Shown here piece after piece: positions 28,492 through 36,875 of a stretch of DNA of 64,000 nt; the first letter of the stretch is position 1, and each line of letters starts with the position of its first letter. Origin of the DNA: Pseudomonas sp. W4I3 (GTDB lineage Bacteria > Pseudomonadota > Gammaproteobacteria > Pseudomonadales > Pseudomonadaceae); NCBI RefSeq assembly GCF_030816195.1, contig NZ_JAUSXS010000001.1, forward strand, positions 4,549,501-4,613,500, in the 5' to 3' direction. A program made the position numbers and the translations under genes. The notes below the pieces were generated by a model that made no database searches, had not been told where the DNA came from, and saw nothing but the letters and a program-made list of their open reading frames with translations.

Positions 28492-28659
28492 TTAAATACC
28501 CACGCGTTCGGCAGACGGGTCGTCGACAGGACTGTCAGGTCGGGTGTGGGAGCGTCGGGGAATGGCGTTGACTACAGCGTTATTGTTTAAAACCGCTTGT
28601 TGATCAAGGGTAACTGTATAGACGTTTAGCGTTGGCAGCGTGTTAACTGGCATAGACAT
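28492..28659 (-). CDS. Small protein, first gene behind the hrp-box promoter
   Basis: 55 residues from MSMPVNTLPTLNVYTVTLDQ, chosen because AAGGA sits 8 bases before this ATG; the frame is open further upstream to a GTG at 28740 that lacks a ribosome site. There is no transmembrane segment or cysteine. The C-terminal half is rich in Pro, Arg and Asp (PRRSHTRPDSPVDDPSAE). It precedes the effector-like gene by 108 bases with no obvious promoter or terminator between. It could be a small secreted protein or a leader; no family was recognised. Confidence 0.55.
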   Translation of the reverse strand: MSMPVNTLPTLNVYTVTLDQQAVLNNNAVVNAIPRRSHTRPDSPVDDPSAERVGI

Positions 28660-28756
28660 GCGCAAGTTCCTTTTTATTTCATACCAGCTGACCTGTGACT
28701 GGCCAGAGGAGTGGTAGTTATGGACTGATAACAACGGCACTGTTTCAGTCCATCTA

Positions 28757-28785
28757 TTCGTGGAATAGTTAAGCTATCGAGTTCC
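28757..28785 (-). promoter_or_regulatory. hrp box (HrpL-type ECF sigma promoter)
   Basis: On the minus strand the sequence reads GGAACT, then exactly 16 bases, then CCACGAA. The known HrpL consensus is GGAACC-N15/16-CCACNNA, so only one base of the -35 block differs. It points toward the 55-residue gene and the effector-like gene, about 100 bases upstream of the first start. Confidence 0.75.
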
Positions 28786-28979
28786 GCGAATCGCAGTTCA
28801 TATAAGGAAACCAAAGCGCACTATCAGACGTTGCCCCATGGACAATTCCCACCAAGCCTTGATTTAAGGCTTTGTTGACACTCAAGTGTGGTCACACGCG
28901 CTAATACTCTGTAGGAATGTCACTCGTCGATAACATTCCACCCCTCTACTCGTCGCTCACTTGTGTTAACTCGCCGACG

Positions 28980-29007
28980 AAAAAAAGGCGCCTGCAGTGG
29001 CGCCTTC
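28980..29007 (-). terminator. Terminator of dusC
   Basis: On the minus strand, stem GAAGGCGCC/GGCGCCTTT with a 6-base loop is followed by seven T. Confidence 0.85.
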
Positions 29008-29043
29008 ATGGGACAAGAGATCAGAAGTTGCAGTCGACTGGCT

Positions 29044-30003
29044 TCACGCAGCCATGGGATGGGGCATTCCCAGCAGGCGACTGACCTGCTGCAGGTCGGT
29101 TTCGCGGCGCATCGCCGTAAACAGCTCTACCGCTTCGGGGTAGTTGCGCGTCAGCATCGCCAGCCACTGCTTCAATCGGCCGGGCGCCTGGCGCTCAGTC
29201 AATTGCGCCACCGATTGGGTCCAGAACGCCTGGAGCATTGGCTGCATCTGCGCCCATGTCATTTCCACAACCTCTTGCCCAGCACGCGCCGCCGCGATCT
29301 GCCGCGCCAGGTCAGGGCGCGCCACCAGGCCACGGCCCAGCATGATGTCTTCAGCGCCGCTGACCTCGCGGCAACGTTTCCAGTCTTCGACGCTCCAGAT
29401 ATCTCCATTGGCGAACACCGGCACCTTGACCACCTCCTGCACCCGCGGGATCCATTCCCAATGGGCTGGTGGCTTGTAGCCATCGGTTTTGGTGCGTGCA
29501 TGCACCACGATATGCGCAGCACCGCCTTCGGCCAGTGCCGTGGCGCAGACCAGCGCGCCATCCGGGCTGTCGAAGCCCAGGCGCATCTTGGCGGTGACCG
29601 GAATATGGGCCGGGACCGCACGGCGCACATGCTCGACGATCCGGTTGAGCAGCTCCGGCTCCTTGAGCAGTACCGCACCGCCGCGGGACTTGTTGACGGT
29701 CTTGGCCGGGCAGCCAAAGTTGAGGTCGATTACCTGCGACCCCAACTCACAGGCCAAGGCGGCGTTTTCCGCCAGGCATACTGGGTCAGAGCCCAGCAAT
29801 TGCACGCGCAGCGGCACGCCCGCGGCGGTATGGGCACCGTGCAGCAGTTCCGGGGCGAGCTTGTGGAAATAGGCGGGGGTGAGCAAGCGGTCGTTGACGC
29901 GGATGAACTCGGTCACGCACCAGTCAATACCGCCCACGCGGGTCAACACGTCCCGCAGGATGTTGTCGACCAACCCCTCCATGGGCGCCAAAGCAATTTG
30001 CAT
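29044..30003 (-). CDS. dusC: tRNA-dihydrouridine(16) synthase
   Basis: 319 residues from MQIALAPMEGLVDN. This FMN-dependent enzyme reduces uridine 16 in the tRNA D-loop with NADPH. The segment VIDLNFGCPAKTVNKSRGGAVLL carries the catalytic cysteine (GCPA), and VKVPVFANGDIWSVED holds the FMN phosphate site. DusC is favoured over DusA/B by the opening APMEGLVDNILRDVLTRVGG and length. It is followed by a strong terminator. Confidence 0.93.
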   Translation of the reverse strand: MQIALAPMEGLVDNILRDVLTRVGGIDWCVTEFIRVNDRLLTPAYFHKLAPELLHGAHTAAGVPLRVQLLGSDPVCLAENAALACELGSQVIDLNFGCPAKTVNKSRGGAVLLKEPELLNRIVEHVRRAVPAHIPVTAKMRLGFDSPDGALVCATALAEGGAAHIVVHARTKTDGYKPPAHWEWIPRVQEVVKVPVFANGDIWSVEDWKRCREVSGAEDIMLGRGLVARPDLARQIAAARAGQEVVEMTWAQMQPMLQAFWTQSVAQLTERQAPGRLKQWLAMLTRNYPEAVELFTAMRRETDLQQVSRLLGMPHPMAA

Positions 30004-30058
30004 GGAAAACACTCAACAAAAATCGTGGCGCAGTTTACTGGGTTTCCCGCAACAACCG

Positions 30059-30493
30059 TTAACCCCCTGTCAGCGCAGGCCCATAACCCTCGATAAACTC
30101 GGCAGGCATGCGTTTGGGCCTGCCGCTGGACAGTTCGATACAGACAAAGGTGGTTTGCGCGCGCAACAAGGTGGCGCCGTCACGCGGACGTACCAGTTGG
30201 AAACGGCGCGTCATCTTAAGACGCTGGTCCCAGTCGACAATCCACGTGGCCAGTTGCAGTTCATCGCCTTCGTAGGCGGCCGCCAGGTAGTCGATCTCAT
30301 GACGCACCACGGCCATGGCACGGTCCAGGCGCCGGTACTCGGCGAGGTCCAGCCCCAGGCGCTGGGAATGACGCCAAGCGCAACGCTCCAGCCAGGCCAC
30401 ATACACCGCATTATTGGCGTGCCCCAGGCCGTCGATGTCCTCAGGGGCAACCTGCAGATCGATGATAAACGGCGTTGCCAAATCCCAGCCCAT
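30059..30493 (-). CDS. Acyl-CoA thioesterase, hot-dog fold (YbgC/FadM type)
   Basis: 144 residues. PEDIDGLGHANNAVYVAWLE at 17-36 is the 4-hydroxybenzoyl-CoA thioesterase-like signature, with Asp18/Asp20 near the catalytic site. VRHEIDYLAAAYEGDEL follows as in the family. It probably hydrolyses acyl-CoA thioesters. It lies 40 bases after the alpha/beta hydrolase gene and could belong to the TetR-hydrolase unit. Confidence 0.88.
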   Translation of the reverse strand: MGWDLATPFIIDLQVAPEDIDGLGHANNAVYVAWLERCAWRHSQRLGLDLAEYRRLDRAMAVVRHEIDYLAAAYEGDELQLATWIVDWDQRLKMTRRFQLVRPRDGATLLRAQTTFVCIELSSGRPKRMPAEFIEGYGPALTGG

Positions 30494-30532
30494 GCGTTGC
30501 TCCAGTCGATTGATGTCGGCCGGCGCAGTGTA

Positions 30533-31366
30533 TCAGGCGGTTTGGCGCTCCTGTAAATGGCAGCCCGCCAATAGGGCGAGTACAGCTTCGATGACACGCG
30601 GGTCAGCCAGGACTTTCTGGTGCCCGCCCTGCTCCAGGCGCAGCAGGCGGCTGTCGAACCAGGCCTCGTGGATGGCCTGGGAGGCTTTGACCGGGACGAA
30701 TGTATCGTCTTCGGCATGCACGATCAGGCCGGGAAGGTTCATGTGGTAGCGGGCGACATCCAGGTGCTTGAGCGGCATGCCGAACGTCAGCTCGACCTCT
30801 TGGATAAACGCCGAACGCGCGCGCGGCGGCAAACCCATCATGCGCGTGAAACCGCGCAGCACATCGAGGAACCGCGCCGGCGCAGCGACGCTCACCAACG
30901 CCTGCGTGCGCAGCCCCAACTGCACGGCCAGCATCGCACTGGCACCGCCCATCGAGTGGCCGACCACCGCATGCAACGGTGGCAGCTCCGCCGCCGCCTC
31001 CAGCATGGCACGGGCGAACAACAACACATGTGCTTCACGCCCCGGCGATTGGCCATGGGCCGGGCCATCCAAGGCAATCACCGAATAGCCGCCCTCCACC
31101 AGCGCCATAATCAGGCTGGCGAACTGCGTGGGGCGCCCTTCCCAACCGTGCATGAGCAACACCGCGGGCCCTTGCCCCCAGCACAGCGCCGACAGGCCAA
31201 AACGCAACGTGATGCGCTGCGACTGCGCCAGCAACGGCAGCTCCCACTCACGCGGTGGCAGCTCGCGGGGCGTCATGAAGGTGCGACACATCTTGTTGGC
31301 CACCGTTTGCGGTGCAAGTCGACCGACAGTGCCATTGAAGCCACGAACCCAGGTCAAGCTGCCCAT
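30533..31366 (-). CDS. Alpha/beta hydrolase
   Basis: 277 residues with the nucleophile elbow VVGHSMGGASAML near residue 133, oxyanion segment LLMHGWEGRPTQF and a C-terminal histidine in RLEQGGHQKVLADP. No signal peptide, so cytoplasmic. It lies 15 bases downstream of a TetR-family gene on the same strand, so the regulator probably controls it. The substrate is unknown; ester or thioester hydrolysis is likely. Confidence 0.88.
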   Translation of the reverse strand: MGSLTWVRGFNGTVGRLAPQTVANKMCRTFMTPRELPPREWELPLLAQSQRITLRFGLSALCWGQGPAVLLMHGWEGRPTQFASLIMALVEGGYSVIALDGPAHGQSPGREAHVLLFARAMLEAAAELPPLHAVVGHSMGGASAMLAVQLGLRTQALVSVAAPARFLDVLRGFTRMMGLPPRARSAFIQEVELTFGMPLKHLDVARYHMNLPGLIVHAEDDTFVPVKASQAIHEAWFDSRLLRLEQGGHQKVLADPRVIEAVLALLAGCHLQERQTA

Positions 31367-31380
31367 GCTCTGAACCCTCT

Positions 31381-31920
31381 TCAGCGTACCGCCGACTTGG
31401 CGGCGCGCAACACACGATCGGATAATTCGCCGGGGCCAAGGGCTCGCGCCAGCGTCAGGCCACCGACCATCAGCGCCATGTCGGCCAGCGCCTTGTCGGT
31501 ATCTTCCGGGCTGGCCGCCAGTTGGGCCGCCATCAACTCGCAGTGTTCGTTCAACACCTGACGGAATTCATCCGGTAAACGGCCCATCTCGCCGACGGTC
31601 GCAGGCAGCGGGCACGCCTGGACGGTGGCGTCGCGGTGCTTGCGCGACAGGTAGAACGCCGCCACCAGGCTTCTGCGCTCCTCGCCGGTCAGTTGTGAGT
31701 CGACTTCTTCGATCGCTGCGCGGCGCTTGGCCAGCAAGTGAGTGAACGCCTCCAGCATCAGTGCGTCCTTGCTCTCAAAGTGCGCGTAAAAACCACCGAC
31801 CGTCAGCCCTGCCGCCCCCATGACTTCACCAACGCTCGGCTCAGCCGGGCCACGCTGGATCAATGCCGCACTGGCGGCCTGCAAAATACGTTCGCGAGTT
31901 TGCGCTTTCTTATCGCTCAT
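31381..31920 (-). CDS. TetR-family transcriptional repressor
   Basis: 179 residues from MSDKKAQTRERILQAAS. The helix-turn-helix spans about residues 28-47 (VGEVMGAAGLTVGGFYAHFESKDAL). The C-terminal ligand domain is of the common TetR_C type, with the single conserved cysteine ATVQACPLPATVGE. It is the first gene of a unit with the alpha/beta hydrolase. A 23-bp palindrome just upstream is its probable operator. Confidence 0.92.
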   Translation of the reverse strand: MSDKKAQTRERILQAASAALIQRGPAEPSVGEVMGAAGLTVGGFYAHFESKDALMLEAFTHLLAKRRAAIEEVDSQLTGEERRSLVAAFYLSRKHRDATVQACPLPATVGEMGRLPDEFRQVLNEHCELMAAQLAASPEDTDKALADMALMVGGLTLARALGPGELSDRVLRAAKSAVR

Positions 31921-31945
31921 CAAAGCCTCCGTCTCTCATGGGTTG

Positions 31946-31968
31946 AATATTATTACCATAATAATATT
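31946..31968. promoter_or_regulatory. Perfect 23-bp palindrome, probable TetR operator
   Basis: Ten-base arms AATATTATTA and TAATAATATT are separated by CCA and centred 37 bases before the TetR start codon. TetR proteins usually bind such palindromes in their own promoter. Autoregulation is inferred. Confidence 0.7.
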
Positions 31969-32047
31969 GCGCAAGCGACAAGCATGACCACTGGTCAGAA
32001 CAGAAGCAAAAAGAAGAGAGGAAGGATTGGCCAAACGCCAGACAAAC

Positions 32048-32078
32048 AAAAGGGCCATTCAATAATTGAATGACCCTT
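32048..32078 (-). terminator. Terminator of the tRNA-Glu/Ala cluster
   Basis: On the minus strand, stem GGGTCATTCAA/TTGAATGGCCC (one mismatch) with a TTA loop is followed by TTTTG, 26 bases past the last tRNA. Confidence 0.8.
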
Positions 32079-32103
32079 AAAAATCCCGCAAAGCGGGTAA
32101 TCG

Positions 32104-32179
32104 TGGCGTCCCCTAGGGGACTCGAACCCCTGTTACCGCCGTGAAAGGGCGGTGTCCTAGGCCACTAGACGAAGGGGAC
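32104..32179 (-). tRNA. tRNA-Glu (TTC), distal copy
   Basis: 76-base cloverleaf with CCA, acceptor GTCCCCT/AGGGGAC and anticodon loop CTTTCAC (TTC). Same sequence as the copy at 32384. Confidence 0.96.
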
Positions 32180-32258
32180 AAAAACCTTCTGTACAGTGAT
32201 CAGCGCTGAGTGCTGATCGATTCAAGGACGGTGTGGCCGGAACCTTGAACCTGTAAAT

Positions 32259-32334
<76 letters not shown>

Positions 32335-32383
32335 GATTTTTCGCCTGGCGGCGCAGCAGACCTTTCGAGCTGCTTGTTGAAAC

Positions 32384-32459
32384 TGGCGTCCCCTAGGGGA
32401 CTCGAACCCCTGTTACCGCCGTGAAAGGGCGGTGTCCTAGGCCACTAGACGAAGGGGAC
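32384..32459 (-). tRNA. tRNA-Glu (TTC), proximal copy
   Basis: Identical to the copy 280 bases away; anticodon TTC and CCA encoded. The spacer next to it is also duplicated. Confidence 0.96.
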
Positions 32460-32537
32460 AAAACCTTCTGTACATCCGATCAGCGCTGAGTGCTGATCAA
32501 TTCAAGGACGGTGTGGCCAGACCTTGAATCTGTAAAT

Positions 32538-32613
<76 letters not shown>

Positions 32614-32717
32614 TCATCGGTGAGGACGGGGCGAATCTTAATGGCGGTTTCGAAACGTGTCAAATTTATTTTCAACAATTTTCAAAATTTTTTGCCGGGA
32701 TAACAATCACTTACCGT

Positions 32718-32743
32718 CGAAACCCCGGAAAACCGGGGTTTCG
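32718..32743 (-). terminator. Hairpin after gltX
   Basis: Perfect stem CGAAACCCCGG/CCGGGGTTTCG with a 4-base loop, 18 bases beyond the gltX stop. The T tract is short, so termination before the tRNA genes may be partial. Confidence 0.6.
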
Positions 32744-32760
32744 TCCTTACCACCGTCTGT

Positions 32761-34242
32761 TTAAGCGATAGCGCCCAACAGCTTTTCCCACTCTTTGTTT
32801 TCTTTCTTCGAGACACCACCAAGCAAATCAAGGGCTTGGCGCAGACGGAAACGCGTGAGGTCCGGGCCGAGGATTTCCATCGCGTCGAGCACCGACACCG
32901 AACTGGCCTGCCCGGTGATCGCGCCAAACATCAGCGGCATGGCATCGCGCAACTTCAGCTCCAGAGACTCGACCACCGCCTGGATCGTCGCAGTGATCGC
33001 CTCCTTCTCCCACTGACGCAGGCTTTCGAGCTTCCACAGGATCAACTGCATCAGTTGGCGTACCTGGTCGGCCGAAAGCTTTTTCGATTCAAACAGCTTG
33101 GCGTCCGGGTTCACGCCACCTGCGAAGAAGAAGCTGGCCAACGGTGCGACCTGGCTGAATGTCTCCACCCTGCCCTGCACCAGCGGCGCGATCTTCATCA
33201 TGTACTCGGGGTTGAGCGCCCATTGCTGCACGCGGCTGGCGAACTCCTCTACTGGCAAGTCACGCAGCCACTGGCCGTTGAGCCACGAGAGCTTCTCAAT
33301 ATCGAAAATCGGCCCGCCCAGGGAGACGCGGGACAGGTCGAAGTTATCGACCATTTCCTGCAGCGAGAACTTCTCGCGCTCGTCCGGCATCGACCAGCCC
33401 ATGCGACCCAGGTAATTGAGCATTGCCTCGGGCATGAAGCCCATGCGCTCGTAGAAGGTCACCGACGTCGGGTTCTTGCGCTTGGACAGCTTGCTCTTGT
33501 CCGGGTTACGCAGCAGCGGCATGTAGCACAGCTGCGGCTGTTCCCAGCCGAAGTATTCGTAGAGCAGGATCAGCTTCGGCGCCGATGGCAGCCATTCTTC
33601 GCCGCGCAGTACGTGGGTGATGCCCATCAGGTGGTCGTCCACCACGTTGGCCAGGAAGTACGTCGGCAAGCCGTCGGTCTTCATCAGCACCTGCATGTCC
33701 ATGCGGTCCCACGGGATTTCGACGTCGCCGCGCAGCATGTCCGGCACCACGCATACGCCTTCGCTCGGCACTTTCATGCGGATGACATGGGGCTCGCCGG
33801 CAGCCAGGCGCGCGGCCACTTCTTCTTTGGACAGCAGCAGCGCGCGGCCATCGTAGCGTGGGGTTTCGCCACGGGCCTGTTGCTCGGCGCGCATCTGGTC
33901 CAGCTCTTCGGCCGTGCAGAAGCAGGGGAATGCATGGCCCATGTCCACCAGTTGCTGGGTGTACTGCTTGTAGATATCGCTGCGCTCGCTCTGGCGATAC
34001 GGGCCGTGGGGGCCGCCGACGTCCGGACCTTCGGCCCAGGTAATGCCCAGCCAGCGCAGGGCATCGAAAATCTGCTGTTCCGACTCGCGGGTTGAACGCA
34101 GTTGATCGGTGTCTTCGATCCGCAGGATGAATTCACCGCCGTGCTGCTTGGCAAAGCAGTAGTTGAACAAGGCGATGTAAGCAGTGCCGACGTGGGGATC
34201 CCCAGTAGGCGATGGCGCAATGCGCGTGCGGACGGTGGTCAT
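32761..34242 (-). CDS. gltX: Glutamyl-tRNA synthetase
   Basis: 493 residues from MTTVRTRIAPSPTGDP. A class I synthetase that charges tRNA-Glu. The HIGH-like motif is PHVGTA in the first 25 residues, and the KMSKS-like loop is KLSKRKN near residue 243. The C-terminal anticodon-binding domain is complete. The upstream in-frame extension runs through REP sequence and is not used. Its substrate tRNA-Glu genes lie immediately downstream, an arrangement seen in pseudomonads. Confidence 0.98.
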   Translation of the reverse strand: MTTVRTRIAPSPTGDPHVGTAYIALFNYCFAKQHGGEFILRIEDTDQLRSTRESEQQIFDALRWLGITWAEGPDVGGPHGPYRQSERSDIYKQYTQQLVDMGHAFPCFCTAEELDQMRAEQQARGETPRYDGRALLLSKEEVAARLAAGEPHVIRMKVPSEGVCVVPDMLRGDVEIPWDRMDMQVLMKTDGLPTYFLANVVDDHLMGITHVLRGEEWLPSAPKLILLYEYFGWEQPQLCYMPLLRNPDKSKLSKRKNPTSVTFYERMGFMPEAMLNYLGRMGWSMPDEREKFSLQEMVDNFDLSRVSLGGPIFDIEKLSWLNGQWLRDLPVEEFASRVQQWALNPEYMMKIAPLVQGRVETFSQVAPLASFFFAGGVNPDAKLFESKKLSADQVRQLMQLILWKLESLRQWEKEAITATIQAVVESLELKLRDAMPLMFGAITGQASSVSVLDAMEILGPDLTRFRLRQALDLLGGVSKKENKEWEKLLGAIA

Positions 34243-34329
34243 GGCAGGTCTCGAATGGGCGATAAAACTGAAAATTGAAACAAGGGGCGAATGGTAACAG
34301 CCTGGGTGATTTCTGGAAAACCGAGGCGC

Positions 34330-34414
34330 GGCCATCGGGGGCAAGCCCCCTCCCACATTTGAATGCGTTCACACATCAAAAAGGTGTGCAAAGGGGTTTG
34401 CCCTTGATGAGGCC
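34330..34414. repeat. REPIN, partly degenerate, upstream of gltX
   Basis: Left arm GGCCATCGGGGGCAAGCCCC ends in CCTCCCACATTT. The right arm (GGGTTTGCCCTTGATGAGGCC) is diverged. Confidence 0.7.
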
Positions 34415-34469
34415 AATCAAACAGCCAGCAACCTGCCACCTCCCCCATCTCGATGTGTGAACACCTTCA

Positions 34470-34501
34470 AATGTGGGAGGGGGCTTGCTCCCGATGAGGC
34501 C
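34470..34501. repeat. Single REP between uvrB and gltX
   Basis: AATGTGGGAGGGGGCTTGCT followed by CCCGATGAGGCC, the same family as the neighbouring REPIN. Confidence 0.75.
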
Positions 34502-34517
34502 TGCCAGTCACCGCCAA

Positions 34518-36533
34518 TCAAACAGCCAGCAACCGCTCACGCAGCTTGCCAATCTCATCGCGCGTCTGCGCTGCGGCCTCGAATTCAAGATCCCGCGCCA
34601 GTTGATACATTTTTTCCTCCAACTGCCGAATGCGCTTGGTGATCTCACTCGGCGAGCGCAGCTCGTTCTCGTACTTGGCGCTTTCCTCGGCGGCCTTGGC
34701 CATGCCCTTGCGCTTCTTGCTGCGCGAGCCAGGCACGGTGGCGCCTTCCATGATGTCGGCCACGTCCTTGAACACGCCTTTGGGGGTGATGCCATGTTCC
34801 AGGTTAAACGCAATCTGCTTCTCGCGACGGCGCTCGGTCTCGCCAATCGCCCGCTCCATAGACCCGGTGATGCGGTCCGCATACAGGATCGCCCGGCCGT
34901 TGAGGTTACGCGCCGCACGGCCGATGGTCTGGATCAGCGAGCGCTCGGAACGCAGGAAGCCCTCCTTGTCCGCGTCCAGAATCGCCACCAGCGACACCTC
35001 CGGCATGTCCAGGCCTTCGCGCAGCAGGTTGATGCCCACCAGCACATCGAAGGTCCCCAGGCGCAGATCACGAATGATTTCCACGCGTTCTACGGTGTCG
35101 ATGTCCGAGTGCAGATAGCGCACGCGCACGCCGTGGTCGGCCAGGTAGTCGGTCAGGTCTTCGGACATGCGCTTGGTCAGGGTGGTGACCAGCACCCGCT
35201 CTTCCAGAGCCACGCGCTTGTTGATTTCCGACAGCAGGTCGTCGACCTGGGTCAGTGCCGGGCGGATTTCGATTTGCGGGTCCACCAGGCCGGTCGGCCG
35301 CACCAGCTGTTCGATTACCCGGCCGGCATGTTCGGCCTCGTAGTTGCCAGGCGTCGCGGAGACAAAGATCGTCTGCGGGCTGATGGCTTCCCACTCATCG
35401 AAACGCATCGGCCGGTTATCCAGCGCCGAGGGCAGACGGAAGCCGTATTCCACCAGGGTTTCCTTGCGCGAACGGTCGCCCTTATACATCGCGCCCACTT
35501 GCGGCACGCTGACGTGGGACTCGTCGATCACCAGCAAGGCGTCCGGCGGCAGGTAGTCATAGAGTGTCGGCGGTGGCGCGCCGGAATCGCGGCCCGAGAG
35601 GTAGCGCGAGTAGTTTTCGATACCGTTGCAGTAGCCCAGCTCCAGGATCATCTCCAGGTCGAAGCGGGTGCGCTGCTCCAGGCGCTGGGCTTCCACCAGC
35701 TTGTTATTGGCGCGCAGATATTCCAGGCGCTCGGCCAACTCGACCTTGATGCCTTCGATAGCCCCCATGAGGGTTTCACGCGGGGTGACATAGTGGCTTT
35801 TCGGATAAAAGGTGAAACGCGGCAGTTTGCGGATCACCTCGCCGGTCAACGGATCGAAGGCCGACAGGCTTTCGACTTCATCGTCGAACAGCTCGATGCG
35901 GATCGCTTCGAGGTCAGATTCGGCCGGGTAGATGTCGATCACATCGCCGCGCACGCGGAACGTGGCGCGGGCAAAATCCATGTCGTTGCGGGTGTACTGC
36001 AGGCTCGTCAGACGGCGCAGCAGTTCGCGCTGGTCGAGTTTGTCGCCACGGTCGACATGCAGCACCATTTTCAAATAGGTTTCGGGGCTGCCCAGGCCGT
36101 AAATACACGACACCGTGGTAACGATGATCGCGTCCTTACGTTCCAGCAAGGCCTTGGTCGCCGACAGCCGCATTTGCTCAATGTGGTCGTTGATCGACGC
36201 GTCCTTCTCGATAAACGTATCGGAGGACGGCACGTAGGCTTCCGGCTGATAGTAGTCGTAGTAGGAAACGAAATACTCCACCGCGTTGTTCGGGAAGAAT
36301 GCCTTGAACTCACCATACAGCTGGGCGGCCAGGGTCTTGTTCGGCGCCAGCACCAGGGTGGGGCGCTGCACCTGTGCGATCACGTTGGCGATGCTGAACG
36401 TCTTGCCTGAACCGGTCACCCCGAGCAACGTCTGATGCGCAAGGCCAGCCTCGATGCCTTCGACCATCTGGCGAATGGCTTCCGGTTGATCGCCGGCGGG
36501 TTCAAAACGGGTGACGAGCTGGAAATCCGACAT
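34518..36533 (-). CDS. uvrB: Excinuclease ABC subunit B
   Basis: 671 residues. The damage-verification helicase of nucleotide excision repair, acting with UvrA and UvrC. Walker A is GVTGSGKTFSIANVI near residue 39. The beta-hairpin inserted into DNA contains YYDYYQPEAYVP near 92-103, and helicase motifs VIDESHVSVPQ and QTIGRAARNLNGRAILYAD follow. A UVR domain closes the protein. It is divergent from tyrB. No clear LexA box was found in the 342-base gap. Confidence 0.98.
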   Translation of the reverse strand: MSDFQLVTRFEPAGDQPEAIRQMVEGIEAGLAHQTLLGVTGSGKTFSIANVIAQVQRPTLVLAPNKTLAAQLYGEFKAFFPNNAVEYFVSYYDYYQPEAYVPSSDTFIEKDASINDHIEQMRLSATKALLERKDAIIVTTVSCIYGLGSPETYLKMVLHVDRGDKLDQRELLRRLTSLQYTRNDMDFARATFRVRGDVIDIYPAESDLEAIRIELFDDEVESLSAFDPLTGEVIRKLPRFTFYPKSHYVTPRETLMGAIEGIKVELAERLEYLRANNKLVEAQRLEQRTRFDLEMILELGYCNGIENYSRYLSGRDSGAPPPTLYDYLPPDALLVIDESHVSVPQVGAMYKGDRSRKETLVEYGFRLPSALDNRPMRFDEWEAISPQTIFVSATPGNYEAEHAGRVIEQLVRPTGLVDPQIEIRPALTQVDDLLSEINKRVALEERVLVTTLTKRMSEDLTDYLADHGVRVRYLHSDIDTVERVEIIRDLRLGTFDVLVGINLLREGLDMPEVSLVAILDADKEGFLRSERSLIQTIGRAARNLNGRAILYADRITGSMERAIGETERRREKQIAFNLEHGITPKGVFKDVADIMEGATVPGSRSKKRKGMAKAAEESAKYENELRSPSEITKRIRQLEEKMYQLARDLEFEAAAQTRDEIGKLRERLLAV

Positions 36534-36875
36534 AACGTACCTCGTGTGGTCACCCCAGACTCAACACCGCCAGGGACGAAATAGCTCAGCAACCGGCGAA
36601 TAGTCATCGCAGGCTGCAGGAAAAAACCATGATAGCCGTAGTAGTGGTGACGAATGTGGCCGGTTTCAAGGCAATCGTCCTACCTGCCGTCCGGGTCAAT
36701 ATTGCAATAAGACTAACGGTCGGCAAATAAACCGAAAAACTTGGCCGAAAAGCCATTTCGGCTGTCGCCCTCAGCCGTCATGGCCTCTATACTAGCTCCC
36801 CGTTTGTGCACCGCTCTAGTACAACCGGCTGGAGCGCGACACGTCCCTCCCTTCCCCCATAGAGCTGCCGCAAAA
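36534..36875. promoter_or_regulatory. Divergent uvrB/tyrB intergenic region
   Basis: No gene seen. A TATACT hexamer at 36788-36793 could be a -10 box for tyrB, but no good -35 hexamer lies at the right distance. I see no SOS operator, repeat or RNA gene. Confidence 0.35.

Larger units (their letters stand above)
28660..29043. other. Gene-free stretch containing the hrp box and the dusC terminator
   Basis: No convincing gene. Besides the hrp box (28757-28785) and the terminator (28980-29007), it holds a small hairpin AAGCCTT/AAGGCTT near 28854-28872 and a 7-bp inverted pair GGAATGT/ACATTCC near 28915-28940. Base composition is more AT-rich than the flanking housekeeping genes. Confidence 0.6.

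Noticed and set aside
28913..28945. GGAATG...CCACCCC as a second hrp box near the dusC terminator
   Set aside because: The -35 block is wrong (GGAATG) and the spacing is 18 bases, outside the 15-16 allowed; it is better seen as a small inverted repeat GGAATGT/ACATTCC.
36534..36620. LexA box in front of uvrB
   Set aside because: No CTG-N10-CAG type match was found by eye in the intergenic region, so SOS control was not called.
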